This document shows positions 18,112-29,859 of a stretch of 64,000 bases of DNA, piece by piece (position 1 is the first letter of the stretch; the number at the start of each line of letters is the position of its first letter). The DNA is taken from contig OZ025271.1 in assembly GCA_964019165.1 (NCBI GenBank), forward strand, positions 13,557,759 to 13,621,758, written 5' to 3'. This DNA is from Mastigias papua. Lineage: Eukaryota; Cnidaria; Scyphozoa; Rhizostomeae; Mastigiidae. The position numbers and the translations under genes are program-made. The notes under the pieces were generated by a model that saw only the letters and a list, made by a program, of their open reading frames with translations, was not told the origin of the DNA and did not search any database.

Positions 18112-21100
18112 CCTATTCCAACGATCACCAAGCCGTGATCTCAATGATGATCGTGATGATCTCAGTGTTGATCGTGATGATCTCAGAGTTGATCGTGATG
18201 ATCTCAACTGTGGATCAACCTGAGAAAAAACCACATACATACATAGTCAACAAACCTAATATTCAAGCATCGCAAAAACAGATCTAGAAAACCAGCACAG
18301 ATTTCTCCTCGTATGATTGAATTTCATTCATAGCTAGGCCATATCTACTTTTCGAAGGTGCTGTTATATACACAAATCAAAGGAACTCCGATTCCACCGC
18401 AACAGGGGTTACAAATACTTTTGATTTCACTTCTATTAAAATAGATGCTACACCAGCGCAGCTTCACTCTTCATTGTCCCACCTCTGGTGGAATAGTCGA
18501 AGGCACGGTGGAATAGTCGAAGGCACTCCCTTCCATTGCTGCTCCACTATATAGCTACCCTGCTGTCTCGCACCCCGCCCCCCCCTTTGACAGAATGTTT
18601 GGAAAGTTCTTGGCAATGAGGGGTTAAAAACAGATGTGAATAAGGAAGGATATAGCATACAGCCAGTTGCAGTACAAAGCAATTACAGTGGACAACAGTA
18701 TGCATTGGCTGACGTCATAATAAAAATGTACCAGCCTCTGTAACATACTGAGAACAGATATCATTGCAAAGATGTCGCCTCTACTAGCATCATCCCTTGC
18801 AAGGGTGACTGCCAAACCATAAATGATTCTTGACTGTTAAAATTAAATGCCACAAGACAGTCTATCATCTGCATATGCATTAACGAATAATTCGTGAAAC
18901 CATGTTTGAATCCATCTGAGGTGACGTCACTACAACAACTGACCATTGAATAAAGGTCATATAACTCTATGAAAGAAATTTGATGTAACAATCCAAAAAT
19001 ACTGGGAACAATAGTAAAGGATGAAAAAGACAAAAACTTACAGTTGACGAAGGACGAGTACTTGTGTGTGTAAGATCCTGTAAGAGGAAAACGATGAAAA
19101 CATTCAAAAGTGAAATATATGATGTTTAAACAAATAATTGCTTAATAAATTTAATAAACAACAGAATATTGTTTACAATAAAGTTAATGATCATGCTAAG
19201 AATATTAATGACGAAACCATATGGGGGAATACACGTTTCTTCTTTGATTAAAGGAACCTAGCACAACAAGGTGCACAATTGGCGGTTGTGAACTTGGAGG
19301 GGAACACCCCATACACATGTCTGGATGCAAAACTCTTGAAGGTCCACGGAAGACACAGCTGCGAGGTATGCCACAAACGAAAGACCTTATGGAATACTCA
19401 CTACCCCCAAGGGTTTCATTGAGATTGGGCGTGGCAACCATGTCACAGTAACGTCATCAAGTGCCAACTAGTGATGATAACGACGACAGCGACGACAAAG
19501 GCGATGATGATGATGATGGCTAGCCCATGGTTGGAGACCTCCTCGTGGTGGCAAGCGGGCACAGAGAGACTCTGCCCTTAAGTTGATAGTGATTCATTTC
19601 GCGAAGATTCAGAATTAGGGCAGACGTTGACGACCTGTGGCAAACTGTCCAACCAGGCCCCTTCAGTGAAAGTCAGGCACAGCAGCGTCAGGCTGCAGCT
19701 CTGATAAGTAACTGTTGGGGTAACAGAGTGGATTGAGTGTAGCCGACTCAATCACCTCTTCTAATCAATTTGAAGGTGACACTGACCTCAGGGTCAGCCT
19801 AGGCCCCGTAAGGGGCGTACGGGAAAAGACAGATGATGATGATGATGATGATGATGACAAGTCTGTCTTCTTTATCACTAATCATATATACTATAAATGA
19901 CGGGTTGACCAGAAAGCTAAGAGTAGACCAAATAACTCCACGTATCGAAATGACTTAATGACGTCATCAAGGAAACAGCACATCTGGCAAAGACTCAAAC
20001 AAACTTACTGTAGGCACTTGGAAAGTGGGTCTTTCTGCGGATGGAGAAGAACTAGAAGATGGAGGAGCCTGACAAAGAAACGAAGAAAACTATTGCAAAA
20101 TGAAAGATTAGATGAAATAAATCATTAAATATTCATCAATCTTATTGGTCAAACAATTATATTTCTGAACGGTGTAAATAATGAACCAGCAGTGATGTCA
20201 TATTACGAGAAATGGAGCACGAATAGGGCAAACTGTCAAGGTTACAAAAGGGGCACAATTGCCCCAGGTAACGAAGCTGAGATCCCAAAATTATGAAATA
20301 TCCCATTGGTGATTGTAACAATTTTAAAATGTAATATTGAAATCACTGGGGGCCCAATTGATATATTTTCCATGGACCAAATATTCGCTCGTCAGCAACA
20401 TCTCCAAAGTTTTCCACATCCGCTCTTGATCATGTGATGAAATTGTAGAAGATAACACCAGACAATGTCATCTCAACTTACTGGATATTGGGAAGGTGTT
20501 CTGACTTCATGGGATGGAGTTCCAGATGATGGTGAATGAGGTGGCTACAAGGAAGAATAGCAAAGTATTGAATAACAAAAATACGTCATAATGGGTGCCA
20601 TTGATTACTCATCGATTCGGTTGAATGCATAGTGTATTACCAAAGCCTCGTGATGATGGCGAGACAATGCAATCCAATGCATTTAGATGATATCATTATA
20701 CAACAACAACAGCTATACTGACTTGATAGAATGATGCAATTGAGTTAGGACTCAACATACCGTTGAATGATCGGCAGTATTATCGACAGCTGTCTTGGGG
20801 GATGTCATGCGAAAAGAGGTGGACATCTATAATGAAATGTGACAAATTTGAATAGCAATCAATTATATTATATTAAAAAGGATTATTAGCTGGTATGAAT
20901 GAGAAATGATCATCTAACATGCCACCTGTTATTGAAAACTCTCAGATAACTCAACTTCATTAAAAACTGAGTGATGCAGTGTAAAAAACTGAGTGATGTA
21001 AAAAATTGTAAAATGGAGCTGTGATGGCATCCATGGTGTTAACGGTCCTTCTTATGAACAGGTCCAATGAACACCTCAATGGAACTGCGGTGGCGTCCAT

Positions 21101-22882
21101 GCACCAATAGCCAAGAGGGGCTCACTGTCAGCCAATGACTTACCTTTGAACGTGGAGTTGAAAGCAAGACCAGTTAGCTATGTGGTAGAGAACTTCAATA
21201 TTAGAAAGTTCAAGTTCGAACCCTACTCCGTTTATTCACTTTGTCATGCTATCACCTAACAAATAAAAAAGTGTGATAGCTTACTGTTGACAGTGGCAGA
21301 ACTCGGTGGCGATGGTCAGATTCTTTAGAACTTGAAGGAGACTCCTACAATAGCAACATATGACAATATAAGCATACAATCATTAATAAATTTGCATAAC
21401 AACAAGTTGCTACGATAGAGTAATACAAAATGTAGCAAAAGCAAAAATTTAATTCCATGAAATGTGTGCATTATATCCAATTCTTCAATCATTCTTCAGC
21501 GACAGATAGGAAACACTTGGTGTGTTATTCATGAATGTCATAACTTACTGTTAATGGTGGAAGATCAACAGCGGAAGGAGATGTTGAAGGTGAGGGTGGC
21601 TTCGTCTATTAAAGAGAAAATAAAACAATGTAGGCTAAAAATACAAAGTAAAGGTAAGTACAAAAGGAAGTCAGTATCACAAAGTTAGATGAAATTGACC
21701 GAAGTGAGAAGTTCCTTCCTTTAATATAATCACTTATTGTTGATGGTGGAGGAGCACGGCGAAAAAGTCGTTTAATAAGCGAGGGAGGTTTCTACGAAAG
21801 ATGAAAGAAATAAAACATACACAAATGATATAAGAAGCACGAAATCACAACTGAATTAACTAGACAAATCGAATCACTTTCCCACCCTACAAACTTATTA
21901 GACTTTAACTTATTATCCTTGTCACTGTCAAATGTTCTTTTCTACAAGGCACCTTTATTATTATCTATCTACAAAAGATACAAATGTATGCTTTGAGGGT
22001 ATTCAAAAGTGCACTGAAACTGTATTGTTGAAGTACCTTTGGCTAATTGAGCAGCAATCTGTTCTCTAGAAAAAATCTCCCAAACCCCATAAAGACTCTC
22101 TATTTAATACATGTACAGAGAATAAATTCATTATCCTGTTTAGTGAGAGACCTTCCTGAAGATTTGGCATTAAGGAGTATAAGACAATAGTTGCAGCGTC
22201 AATTACCAAAGGGTAGGGTGGAGGCAAGAACCAAGAGTCAGAAAAATTTTACGAGCCCAGCTCATTTCCAGTCACACCTTTTCTAAACCCTAATTAGTTT
22301 AGCATGTATTTAGAGAACATTTGAGCATGAATATTGTACTAAAAAATGCAAATAAACTCTGGACTACCCTAGATGTTTAGTCAGTTCTGGCAATTGATTG
22401 ATTAATTCACATATATATTATAAATATCTCAAGGAAATTCTTAAAGATCACAGTATGCTATGCGAATTTTGGTCACGCCTTGCACGAATTGTCTATTAAC
22501 CATGCCCTGAGATCCTGCAAAATTGTGGACACCACCTGTTCCTCAACGTTAAACACTCGTTCTGTTATATCATGGCGCATTACCAACGTTTATCATAAGG
22601 AATAGTGGTCAAAAGGCATGAAAGTTGCTCCAGAGTTTCAAAATTATCCATAGTCGACCACACTTTTGAATTTCCTAGACCATATTTTCGTTTCTCAGGA
22701 TCACACAATGTTGCTAAAACCAAACTAAATTATGCTCCAACAGATCCTTCTTGTTTTGTGATCGTTTCGCCATCACTGCCGTCATTGTGTCAAATGTGAC
22801 AAAGAGTCTCATGCAACCATAACTTCAATCAACTCACCACTTTTTTGCCATCAATCTTCAGCTCCACGCCACAATGCACTAT
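18112..22882 (-). CDS. Nine consecutive phase-0 micro-exons, Ser/Thr/Pro-rich (partial gene)
   Basis: In gene order: 22882-22838 (IVHCGVELKIDGKKV), 21791-21738 (KPPSLIKRLFRRAPPPST), 21605-21549 (TKPPSPSTSPSAVDLPPLT), 21344-21285 (ESPSSSKESDHRHRVLPLST), 20826-20761 (22 aa, MSTSFRMTSPKTAV...), 20544-20482 (21 aa, PPHSPSSGTPSHEV...), 20068-20009 (APPSSSSSPSAERPTFQVPT), 19077-19042 (DLTHTSTRPSST) and 18219-18112 (36 aa with three RSSRST/SL heptads). Every exon length is a multiple of three, and every border is an AG acceptor and GTAAGT-like donor, except the 21738 donor (ATAAGT). The product would be a disordered linker, possibly O-glycosylated if extracellular, or a scaffold segment. The RS-like heptads could instead suggest a nuclear protein. 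I recognise no domain. Neither the first nor the last exon was found, and expression is unproven, but nine in-phase exons in a row are unlikely by chance. Confidence 0.6.
19515..19857 (+). mobile_element. Retroposon 3' end with (GAT)n tail
   Basis: A G/C-richer block ('gagacctcctcgtggtggca ... gtaaggggcgtacggg') ends in about nine GAT units (19831-19857) and begins beside another short GAT run (19503-19518). A 3' simple-repeat tail of this type is typical of a truncated non-LTR retroposon or SINE. No coding frame remains. Confidence 0.5.
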
Positions 22883-24815
22883 CTATAAGAATAAATAATC
22901 TCTAAAACCTCTTTAATGCGCCATTATGATAGCAATTAGAGCCTAGGCTACTTTTTCCCGCCCTTTTCTCACACCAAATCACGCAATCAAGGCAAATCTT
23001 TAACAGTTGCGAGTCTGCTTTTGAGATGAGCAGTTGGTGAGAAAACGCGTTGAAAAAAGTGCAATACAAATGACTACTTTTTGTGAAACGTACAAGGCAA
23101 ATTAATTGCATTCAACTTGAAGATGGTAAATGGCATCAATTGACAAGAATTATGAGTTAACTTCTATCGAAAAAGTGCATTTACGGTCGGTAACTCCAAC
23201 TAGACATTGAGCGGGAAAGTGAAAACATGGAGCTTATGAAGAAATACCAGCATTAACAATTCCAATGAAAAATTGAATAAACCCGGACAAATTATGGGGT
23301 GTACTTATTGACTTTTAGCAGATGACTTAGAGAAAGGGACATTAACGCTTGGGAATAATGGAATTACTTGCTTAAATGGAAGGACTTTGCTACAGTGAAT
23401 TCTAAGTAACGGAGCGTTATGCGTGGACAATTTTGCGTTTGTTGTATTACGGACTTTCTATAGCTCAAAAATATTTACACATATTGCGAATGAGGACAAT
23501 TTTATTGCAGAAACGACCATTGCATTGTTTTTTGCATATTTGGAAAAAATTGATATTGCCAAATTTATTTGCATTGTAATAAATATGGATTTATTATTGC
23601 TGTTTAATCATATTGGATATATTCAAATAAACAAAGCATATCAAGGAGATGTAAGTTTTGAATTAATGTTGTTTTCTTGCATAACCTGTAGACTAAGGCT
23701 GTAGAGTAGTAAAGTGATGACGTCACACATATCTGTTTTATGAATATGCACAATTTGACCATATTGACTCATTGACTTGGTTCATAGCATTAAGAACCAG
23801 GCTGGAAATAGGAATAGCACATATAAACTACACTTGCAATGAACTGCCAAAAGATCCATTGAAATGGTATAAAAAACAAGTCATTTCAGACTACTTTACA
23901 ATGCTTCATTTGAAAAGGGGGTCAAAATGACCTATTATCAAAATATGGTCATCTGTGACGTCACACTTTACCATTCTAATTGCCAATAGTTGAAAAGTGG
24001 GTACTTCCCCCCTGAGTACCCCCACCACTAGAATCATTTCTACATCCTTACTATACATCTTCCTATTGTCTCTTTTCACCCTTAACAACCACCACATTCC
24101 AAACACAAACTCTCTTCATACATTACATCAAAAGTCAAACTTAAATCTTATTGATTTAAAGCTATAAAACACTTCCTAACTATTAAATAACTGTTGTCAT
24201 TTGAAAACTAGGAAATCTCAAAGCAACTCTTTCTAAATCCATAATCTCCCTTTTTGAGATCTAATTTGATACAGGCAAAATCCCTAGATTCATATGTATA
24301 TTCCAGAAAAACAACCTGTTGCAGTAAAATGTTGGTTGTTTGATGTAAAAATATTTTAATCTATTGAAAAAAGCGGGTATTATATTGGCAAAGTGACAAA
24401 TATAGTCATTAAGACTATTGTCTAACTTATATACATTGATAAAATAGCCCTTCAGATTTTGTTCAAAGATCACTTGATTGTTGGATATAAATATTGTCCA
24501 AACTCAAAAGCCAAAATCACCTTATAATTCTTGTACTATTATAAGTTCCACTTTTTCAATAATCCCCTTACTTAAAATTAAACAACACATGAAATCCAAA
24601 CAATTGAACGCAAAAGTTGTTATTTTCTAATAAACCATTTAAATGTTTAACAAACATAATATCAAACTGCATTTCTCTTCTCTGAAATATGTGAATTGCA
24701 ATGTTAATAAAATTATCAAATTACTAATTATCACATATATAATATACCAGTTGCATTTAAATTCTTGAAAATGGTAATTTATGAATTAGTAAATAACAAA
24801 TAATTAATTAGTAAA
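22883..24815. other. AT-rich spacer between the micro-exon gene and the NACHT gene
   Basis: No gene was recognised. A plus-strand open stretch at 23423-23704 happens to run into a GTAAGT, but it has no recognisable similarity. Several T/A-rich runs lie directly 3' of the NACHT gene and could be its 3' UTR or further introns. Confidence 0.35.
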
Positions 24816-27194
24816 TCATCTTACCCTCTTTTTCAAGTTGCGACTCATGTCAGTAGTGCATCTTCTTATGTACAATGTCTTGATCTTTAAATCTCCCTTC
24901 CTTCGCCTTTCTTCCATTATCTCCACCATCCTCTCCCACCATTCAATCTTAATGTCCAGTCCTATTAACACAAACTCGTCGCATGACATCCCCCAATCGC
25001 ACGCATTCTCAAAACTCTCCTTTGTCTTCATTTGACATACCCTTATGCACAACTTTTTCAATTGACGATCATTTGAATAACCTCCATTCACTTCATCATC
25101 CATGAACACGCATTCCTCTATGAATACCCTTCCACAATATCCATCCTGCTCTCCTCCTTTGAACTTCTTGTGAATGGCATTCACAGTTGTCACTCCGCGT
25201 AAACTGATGCAAAAACCAATGCGAAAACGCTCCTTCACAGTCATAATGTCCAATTGTTCAATCTCATACACATTGATCACAACAAACTGAACATTTGCGA
25301 ATGCCATTCGAATATCGTCCTCCTTCCATCCGCACCTTTCCAAGTGTCTACAAATCAGACACAGATTGTGTGTTGTTACTTCATCTGAATCAAACCCATC
25401 ACCATGGCATTTTCTAATAATTGACTTAATAAACTCCTTATCATTAAAATTCTTATTTAAAAAAACAGTAATAATTTCAAATGATCTACTTAATTTAGTA
25501 TCATTATCCAACCCACACTCATTTAACAATTCAATTACATCATCTAATAATTGTTTCTCATTTACTTCTTGTTTTAATCCAACAACATTCTTTAACAATT
25601 CCTTTATTATTCCTTCATATGAAAATCCTGACAATAAACGACATGCAAATGAGACAACTTCAATAAACCCTTTTTTCAAATTGTCCTTTATAATTTCCAA
25701 TAAATTCTTCATGTCTTTGTTACATATGTAAAGAGCTGAGAGAAATTCCATCAGTGATAAATGTTTAAATTGATACTTATCTGTAATATTGTCTGACACA
25801 TCAACAAATAGACTTTCAACAAATTCCTTGTCCTTTCCAACTTCACCAAGCAGTAATCCAATGCTTCCTTTAAAAATTATTTTGTTCTGTGCTAGCAAAT
25901 TGTGACAAACTTCACTTAGTTTTGATAATGTTTGTGAGAATTGTCTGAAAATTTCTGAAGCCATCTTTCTACTTGAACCATCTTTGTCAGCATGTTGTTT
26001 CAGCAATAGAAAAACAGTCCAGCAATATAATTCAGTACTGTTGGAAATTGCTTGACCTTTCAACAAAATTGCAATGCAACACAATGTATTTAAGAACTGT
26101 GGCACATGAATGATTGGAACATTTGATGCACCTTTTGCATTGTTTATCTCCAAAATGTGATCTTCACTTTTAGAGAACTTTTCTACATATTTATTGATTT
26201 GCTCATTAGTAAGTCCTTGAATTTCAACTCTCTTTAAACCTCCCACATCAAGGTAGCCATTTAGTTTGAATTCAATGTGGGGTCTCCCAGTTAGTATAAC
26301 TTTAGATATGGGATAAATTTTACGGCTCAGAAGTTGCCCAATGATTGAATCTTCTTTAGTTATGTCATAGAGTTCATCAAGGCCATCTACTATAAACAAG
26401 ACCCCTTCTCCATTTCCCAAATCATAATCAACTTTACTTTTAATAAATTCACCAAGGATTTCATGCTTCACCAGCTTAGCCCCTTCATGGTCTTTAAAGT
26501 AATTCAAGTCTCTACATTCAAACATGACACACATTTTAAAGTTTTGATAAATGTCGCCATTTGCCCATCCATAAGTCAACTGTTTGGCAAGAACAGATTT
26601 TCCCATTCCCGCAATTCCGCGAATAAAAGTTACACGGTTTTTGTCATCAATCAAGTTAGATATATCAATAGCATCACCTGCGGCATCTCTAAGATTATCC
26701 AAATACCGTTTTGCTTCATCTCTGAAATCACTTGTGGGTGCTGAGCATCGGCTTATCTTTAACTTTACGGCAAAGTCAGAGACATCTACTTCTTTCAGCA
26801 CTATTCGGTCGTTTTCATCAACTTTATGAATTTCATGCGTCCTATGAAGTGACTGGTAAGTCTGCTTTGTTTTATCTACGAGACAAATACTCTTTAAGTA
26901 ATAGTTCACTATATAAACAATGGACTATATGACAGAGGTAGACAGAAAGAGACAATAGCGGGAAAGGAAAAGAAATAGTGAGAAAGTGTATTTGAATCTT
27001 TCCGCACAAGGATTCAGGGGACAAGTAGCTTTGGAACGAAATATAGAGCCTTTACCGTAGTGAATGTATAAAAATATAAGTGTACAAATATACACATTAA
27101 TATTACTAGCTTCCATCCGGACATTGTCTAACAAACTTGCTGAACTCGACCTAAAAAACTTTGAAGCAACGGATTGTTCATTTGTGTCTTGCAT
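24816..27194 (-). CDS. NACHT-domain (NLR-like) NTPase, two exons
   Basis: Exon 1 is 27194-27107 (29 codons plus one base, starts MQDTNEQSVASKFF). Exon 2 starts at 26875 after TCTCGTAG and runs to a TGA ending at 24816. The join is in phase and gives 715 aa with a 231-bp intron. Residues about 110-400 form a NACHT module: Walker A GIAGMGKS at about 116-123, Walker B LFIVDGLDEL at about 188-198, then KVILTGRPH at about 221-229 (sensor-like arginine). A helical region follows, with QFKHLSLMEFLSALYIC. The C-terminus has LRR-like leucine/cysteine patterns (CDEFVLIGLDIKIEWWERM) but no clean LRR array. No CARD, DED, PYD or Death domain is visible, so an effector exon may lie further upstream. NACHT proteins oligomerise on nucleotide binding and act in innate immunity or cell death; the role here is inferred from family. 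A donor-like GGTAAGA just before the stop leaves room for a longer C-terminus. Confidence 0.85.
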
Positions 27195-28855
27195 AGTTTC
27201 TTTTCCTCAGAGACCAATAAATCCTTAGTTTTTCTTTACAAATCAAGGCTTTCAATTTTTTTGGAATCTAGGTAGGTCTTCAGACAGTATGCAAGGGAAC
27301 CATTTTAGATCCTGATCAAAGAAAGCAGTGCCTACAAAATTATTGCTCGAAATACTCGCTTTTCTCAGAAGCAATATTAGGGATTTTTGTGAATTTGGGG
27401 ATGAAATTTTAGAATTTATGATGACAACTGTCTAAAGAAGTGCTTAGCAAATGCTTAAAATTTCGGTAATTTTGAAATCATTGGCTTCAAATGTTTTATT
27501 GTTTATAGAACAGGGTGTACTTTAATAGAAAATTGTTAGTTAACTTGGGAATAAATTAATTTACCATAATGATACAATAAAAATGCTATTGATGATGATC
27601 ATGATTACGACGATGGTGAGGATGATGATGATTATGATCATGATTACGACGATGATAATGACAATGATGATATTGCTGATGATGATGGTGAGTTGAATAT
27701 ATGAATATTTCGATCTAATTTATATATCATCATGATAAAGCACTCACTGCCTATGACACAAAATGATGCAGATGAATAAGGCTATTCAACGTAATCAAAC
27801 AAAAACAATTGGTTCAAATGGATGAAGCCACCTGCTATTTATACAAAAACACATTTTGTGATTAATTCATAAGAGAATAGATTCAACAGACAAACAACTT
27901 CAAATTAGAAAACCAAAGCGCTTAGCATCCATGATGCAACACAGTAATTTGACATTTCTAAACATCTAAAATTGAAAAACTAACAAGAGATGACGGAGCC
28001 TATTAAAGATAAGGAGGAATGGACAAGTCAAAAGGGGATCTTCAGTGCCAGGTGTCTAACCACTTAGGAAAGTAGGATTCGCTACCAGCAACGCATTACA
28101 AGGATTGATTAAAGTAATCCGATAGTCCGATTGAAACATTCAATTTTCTAAAGAAAAACTAAAGATTATTCACATTTGTTTAATATAAGAATATAGCCGA
28201 CAAGAATATTAAGACTCAACATTGCTGAAATTCAACAATAACCTAAGAATACGTTAAGTCTCATGATGACTTACAATTTTTGTTTATTTACGCTTTTTAG
28301 AAAACAAAATAAGTTTAAGTGTGACTTAACCGGTCTAAGAGCCATTAAGCTATGATGTGCTTCATCAACTTTTTGGGGAGTGTCTGATACACACATTTTT
28401 ATATGAGAATATAGTCCACAAGAGTATTATTCATATCTTCCAAACTGCAACGTCCGTAATTAATCTCATTTCTGTTCATTTGGAAAATTCCTTAGCATTT
28501 GAGTGAATATCTAACTGGTCGTTGAAAATTATTATTATTATTAATTATTTTTATTATTGCAAATGGACTAAAATGAGCCCATTTTGGCCATAAAGTAAGC
28601 CTATAGCGTTGGTATTGTTGCCAGAAAAAATCCAAGGAACTGTCATCAATAAAACAACATGCATCTTGTCAACATACAGTAAAAATCTTTGAATAAGAAC
28701 CTTCATTTATTAGGAACCTACAACCCGTAATTGCATAATTTTATATCAAGTAGCTAGAACTTTTCCAACCTAATATTCTAACTAGGCTCTTATAAAGGCT
28801 TCATTTTTCATCCACTAAAAACAAAACCCAGTCTGTCTGCCATTCAACCCAATTC
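27195..28855. other. Upstream region of the NACHT gene; (GAT)-rich microsatellite
   Basis: Contains an imperfect GAT/GAC-rich array at 27588-27690 and an ATT run at 28529-28557. No coding exon, and in particular no effector-domain exon for the NACHT gene, could be recognised. Confidence 0.45.
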
Positions 28856-29855
28856 AATGACTTTCATTTCATTTCATTTTCATAGAATTTAAGGAGGGTG
28901 GCCCTTCAGCTAACGCTGGTTTTCAAGGGGCCCTCCATTTAAATTACAATAGAATGTTTAAAATAGACATAAAATAGGTTACAAGTAAATAATTAAAAAT
29001 CATTAAAATACCTTTTAAATACAAAGAAATTTACGAATTATTAATAAAAAAAAAGAAAGAAAGAAATAAGAAAAAAAACAGAAAGAGTCTTAATTGTCCT
29101 TTAAAAGTCTTTCTTTAAAAATCTTCAGGGAAGATGCCATCTTAATGTCAGGTTTAAGGGCATTCCATGATTTTGGACCACAAAAAGAAAAGCATTTTTC
29201 CCCATTTTTTGCTGCTTTCTTAGGCAGTTGTAAGTCTGTAGTGGTATTTCGGAGAACTCTAAGATGATTTTCTGAGTTTCTTATCAATAAATCTGATATA
29301 TACTTAGGTGTTAGGCCATTAAGTGCCTTGAATATCATAGTGTTAATCTAAGTATCAATCATATCTTGAATTGTTTCTAATCCGAGAGTATTTAGGAGTG
29401 GCCTGGCATCAGCATCAAAGTGGCTGTTTGTCAGTATCCTTGCTGCTCGATTTTGAAGTTCTTGCAAGTGGTTCTTTTCAGTTGCACCACATTTACCCCA
29501 AACTAAGAACAGTATCTAAAATGGGGCTCAACAATACCGCTATATAGTGTTTTTAGAGTGCCTTGAGTTAAAAAGTTTTTAGCATGTTTCAAAAAGCCAA
29601 ATACTCTACTGATTTTTATTGAACGAGCTTTGATATGGCCTTTCCAATTAAGGTTATTATCCACTTGTACACCAAGATATTTGGTAAATTGGACATTATC
29701 GATTCGTTCTTCTTGTATGCTCAAAAATAATTCCTTACTATTTTCATATAACAACTTTTCCTTCTGCTTTTTTAATATAGCCATAGCCTTTGTTTTAGTA
29801 ACATTTAGAGACAGTCTATGATGCTCCAAAACTGTTGCAAACACAACTGTTATAG
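28856..29855 (-). mobile_element. 5'-truncated LINE (CR1/L2/Jockey-like), ORF2 C-terminus and tail
   Basis: Minus-strand frames at 29843-29503 and 29338-29090 read as the end of a non-LTR reverse transcriptase. The first has LSLNVTKTKAMAIL, then KYLGVQVDNNLNWKGHI, then LKTLYSGIVEPHFRYC, then an in-frame TAG (TAC or TGG in relatives). The second has MIFKALNGLTPKYISDLL and FCGPKSWNALKPDI. The stop after RYCS and one more at about 29340 show it is dead. The 3' end is an ATGAA-type repeat (28856-28885), usual for CR1/L2 tails. Insertion truncated the 5' part at about 29855. Confidence 0.85.
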
Positions 29856-29859
29856 GCAA

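Noticed and set aside
23423..23704. Plus-strand 93-codon frame reaching a GTAAGT
   Set aside because: AT-rich hydrophobic translation, no homology, no partner exon; probably chance.
24838..26932. Several plus-strand frames across the NACHT gene
   Set aside because: Shadows of the well-supported minus-strand gene, with no family similarity.
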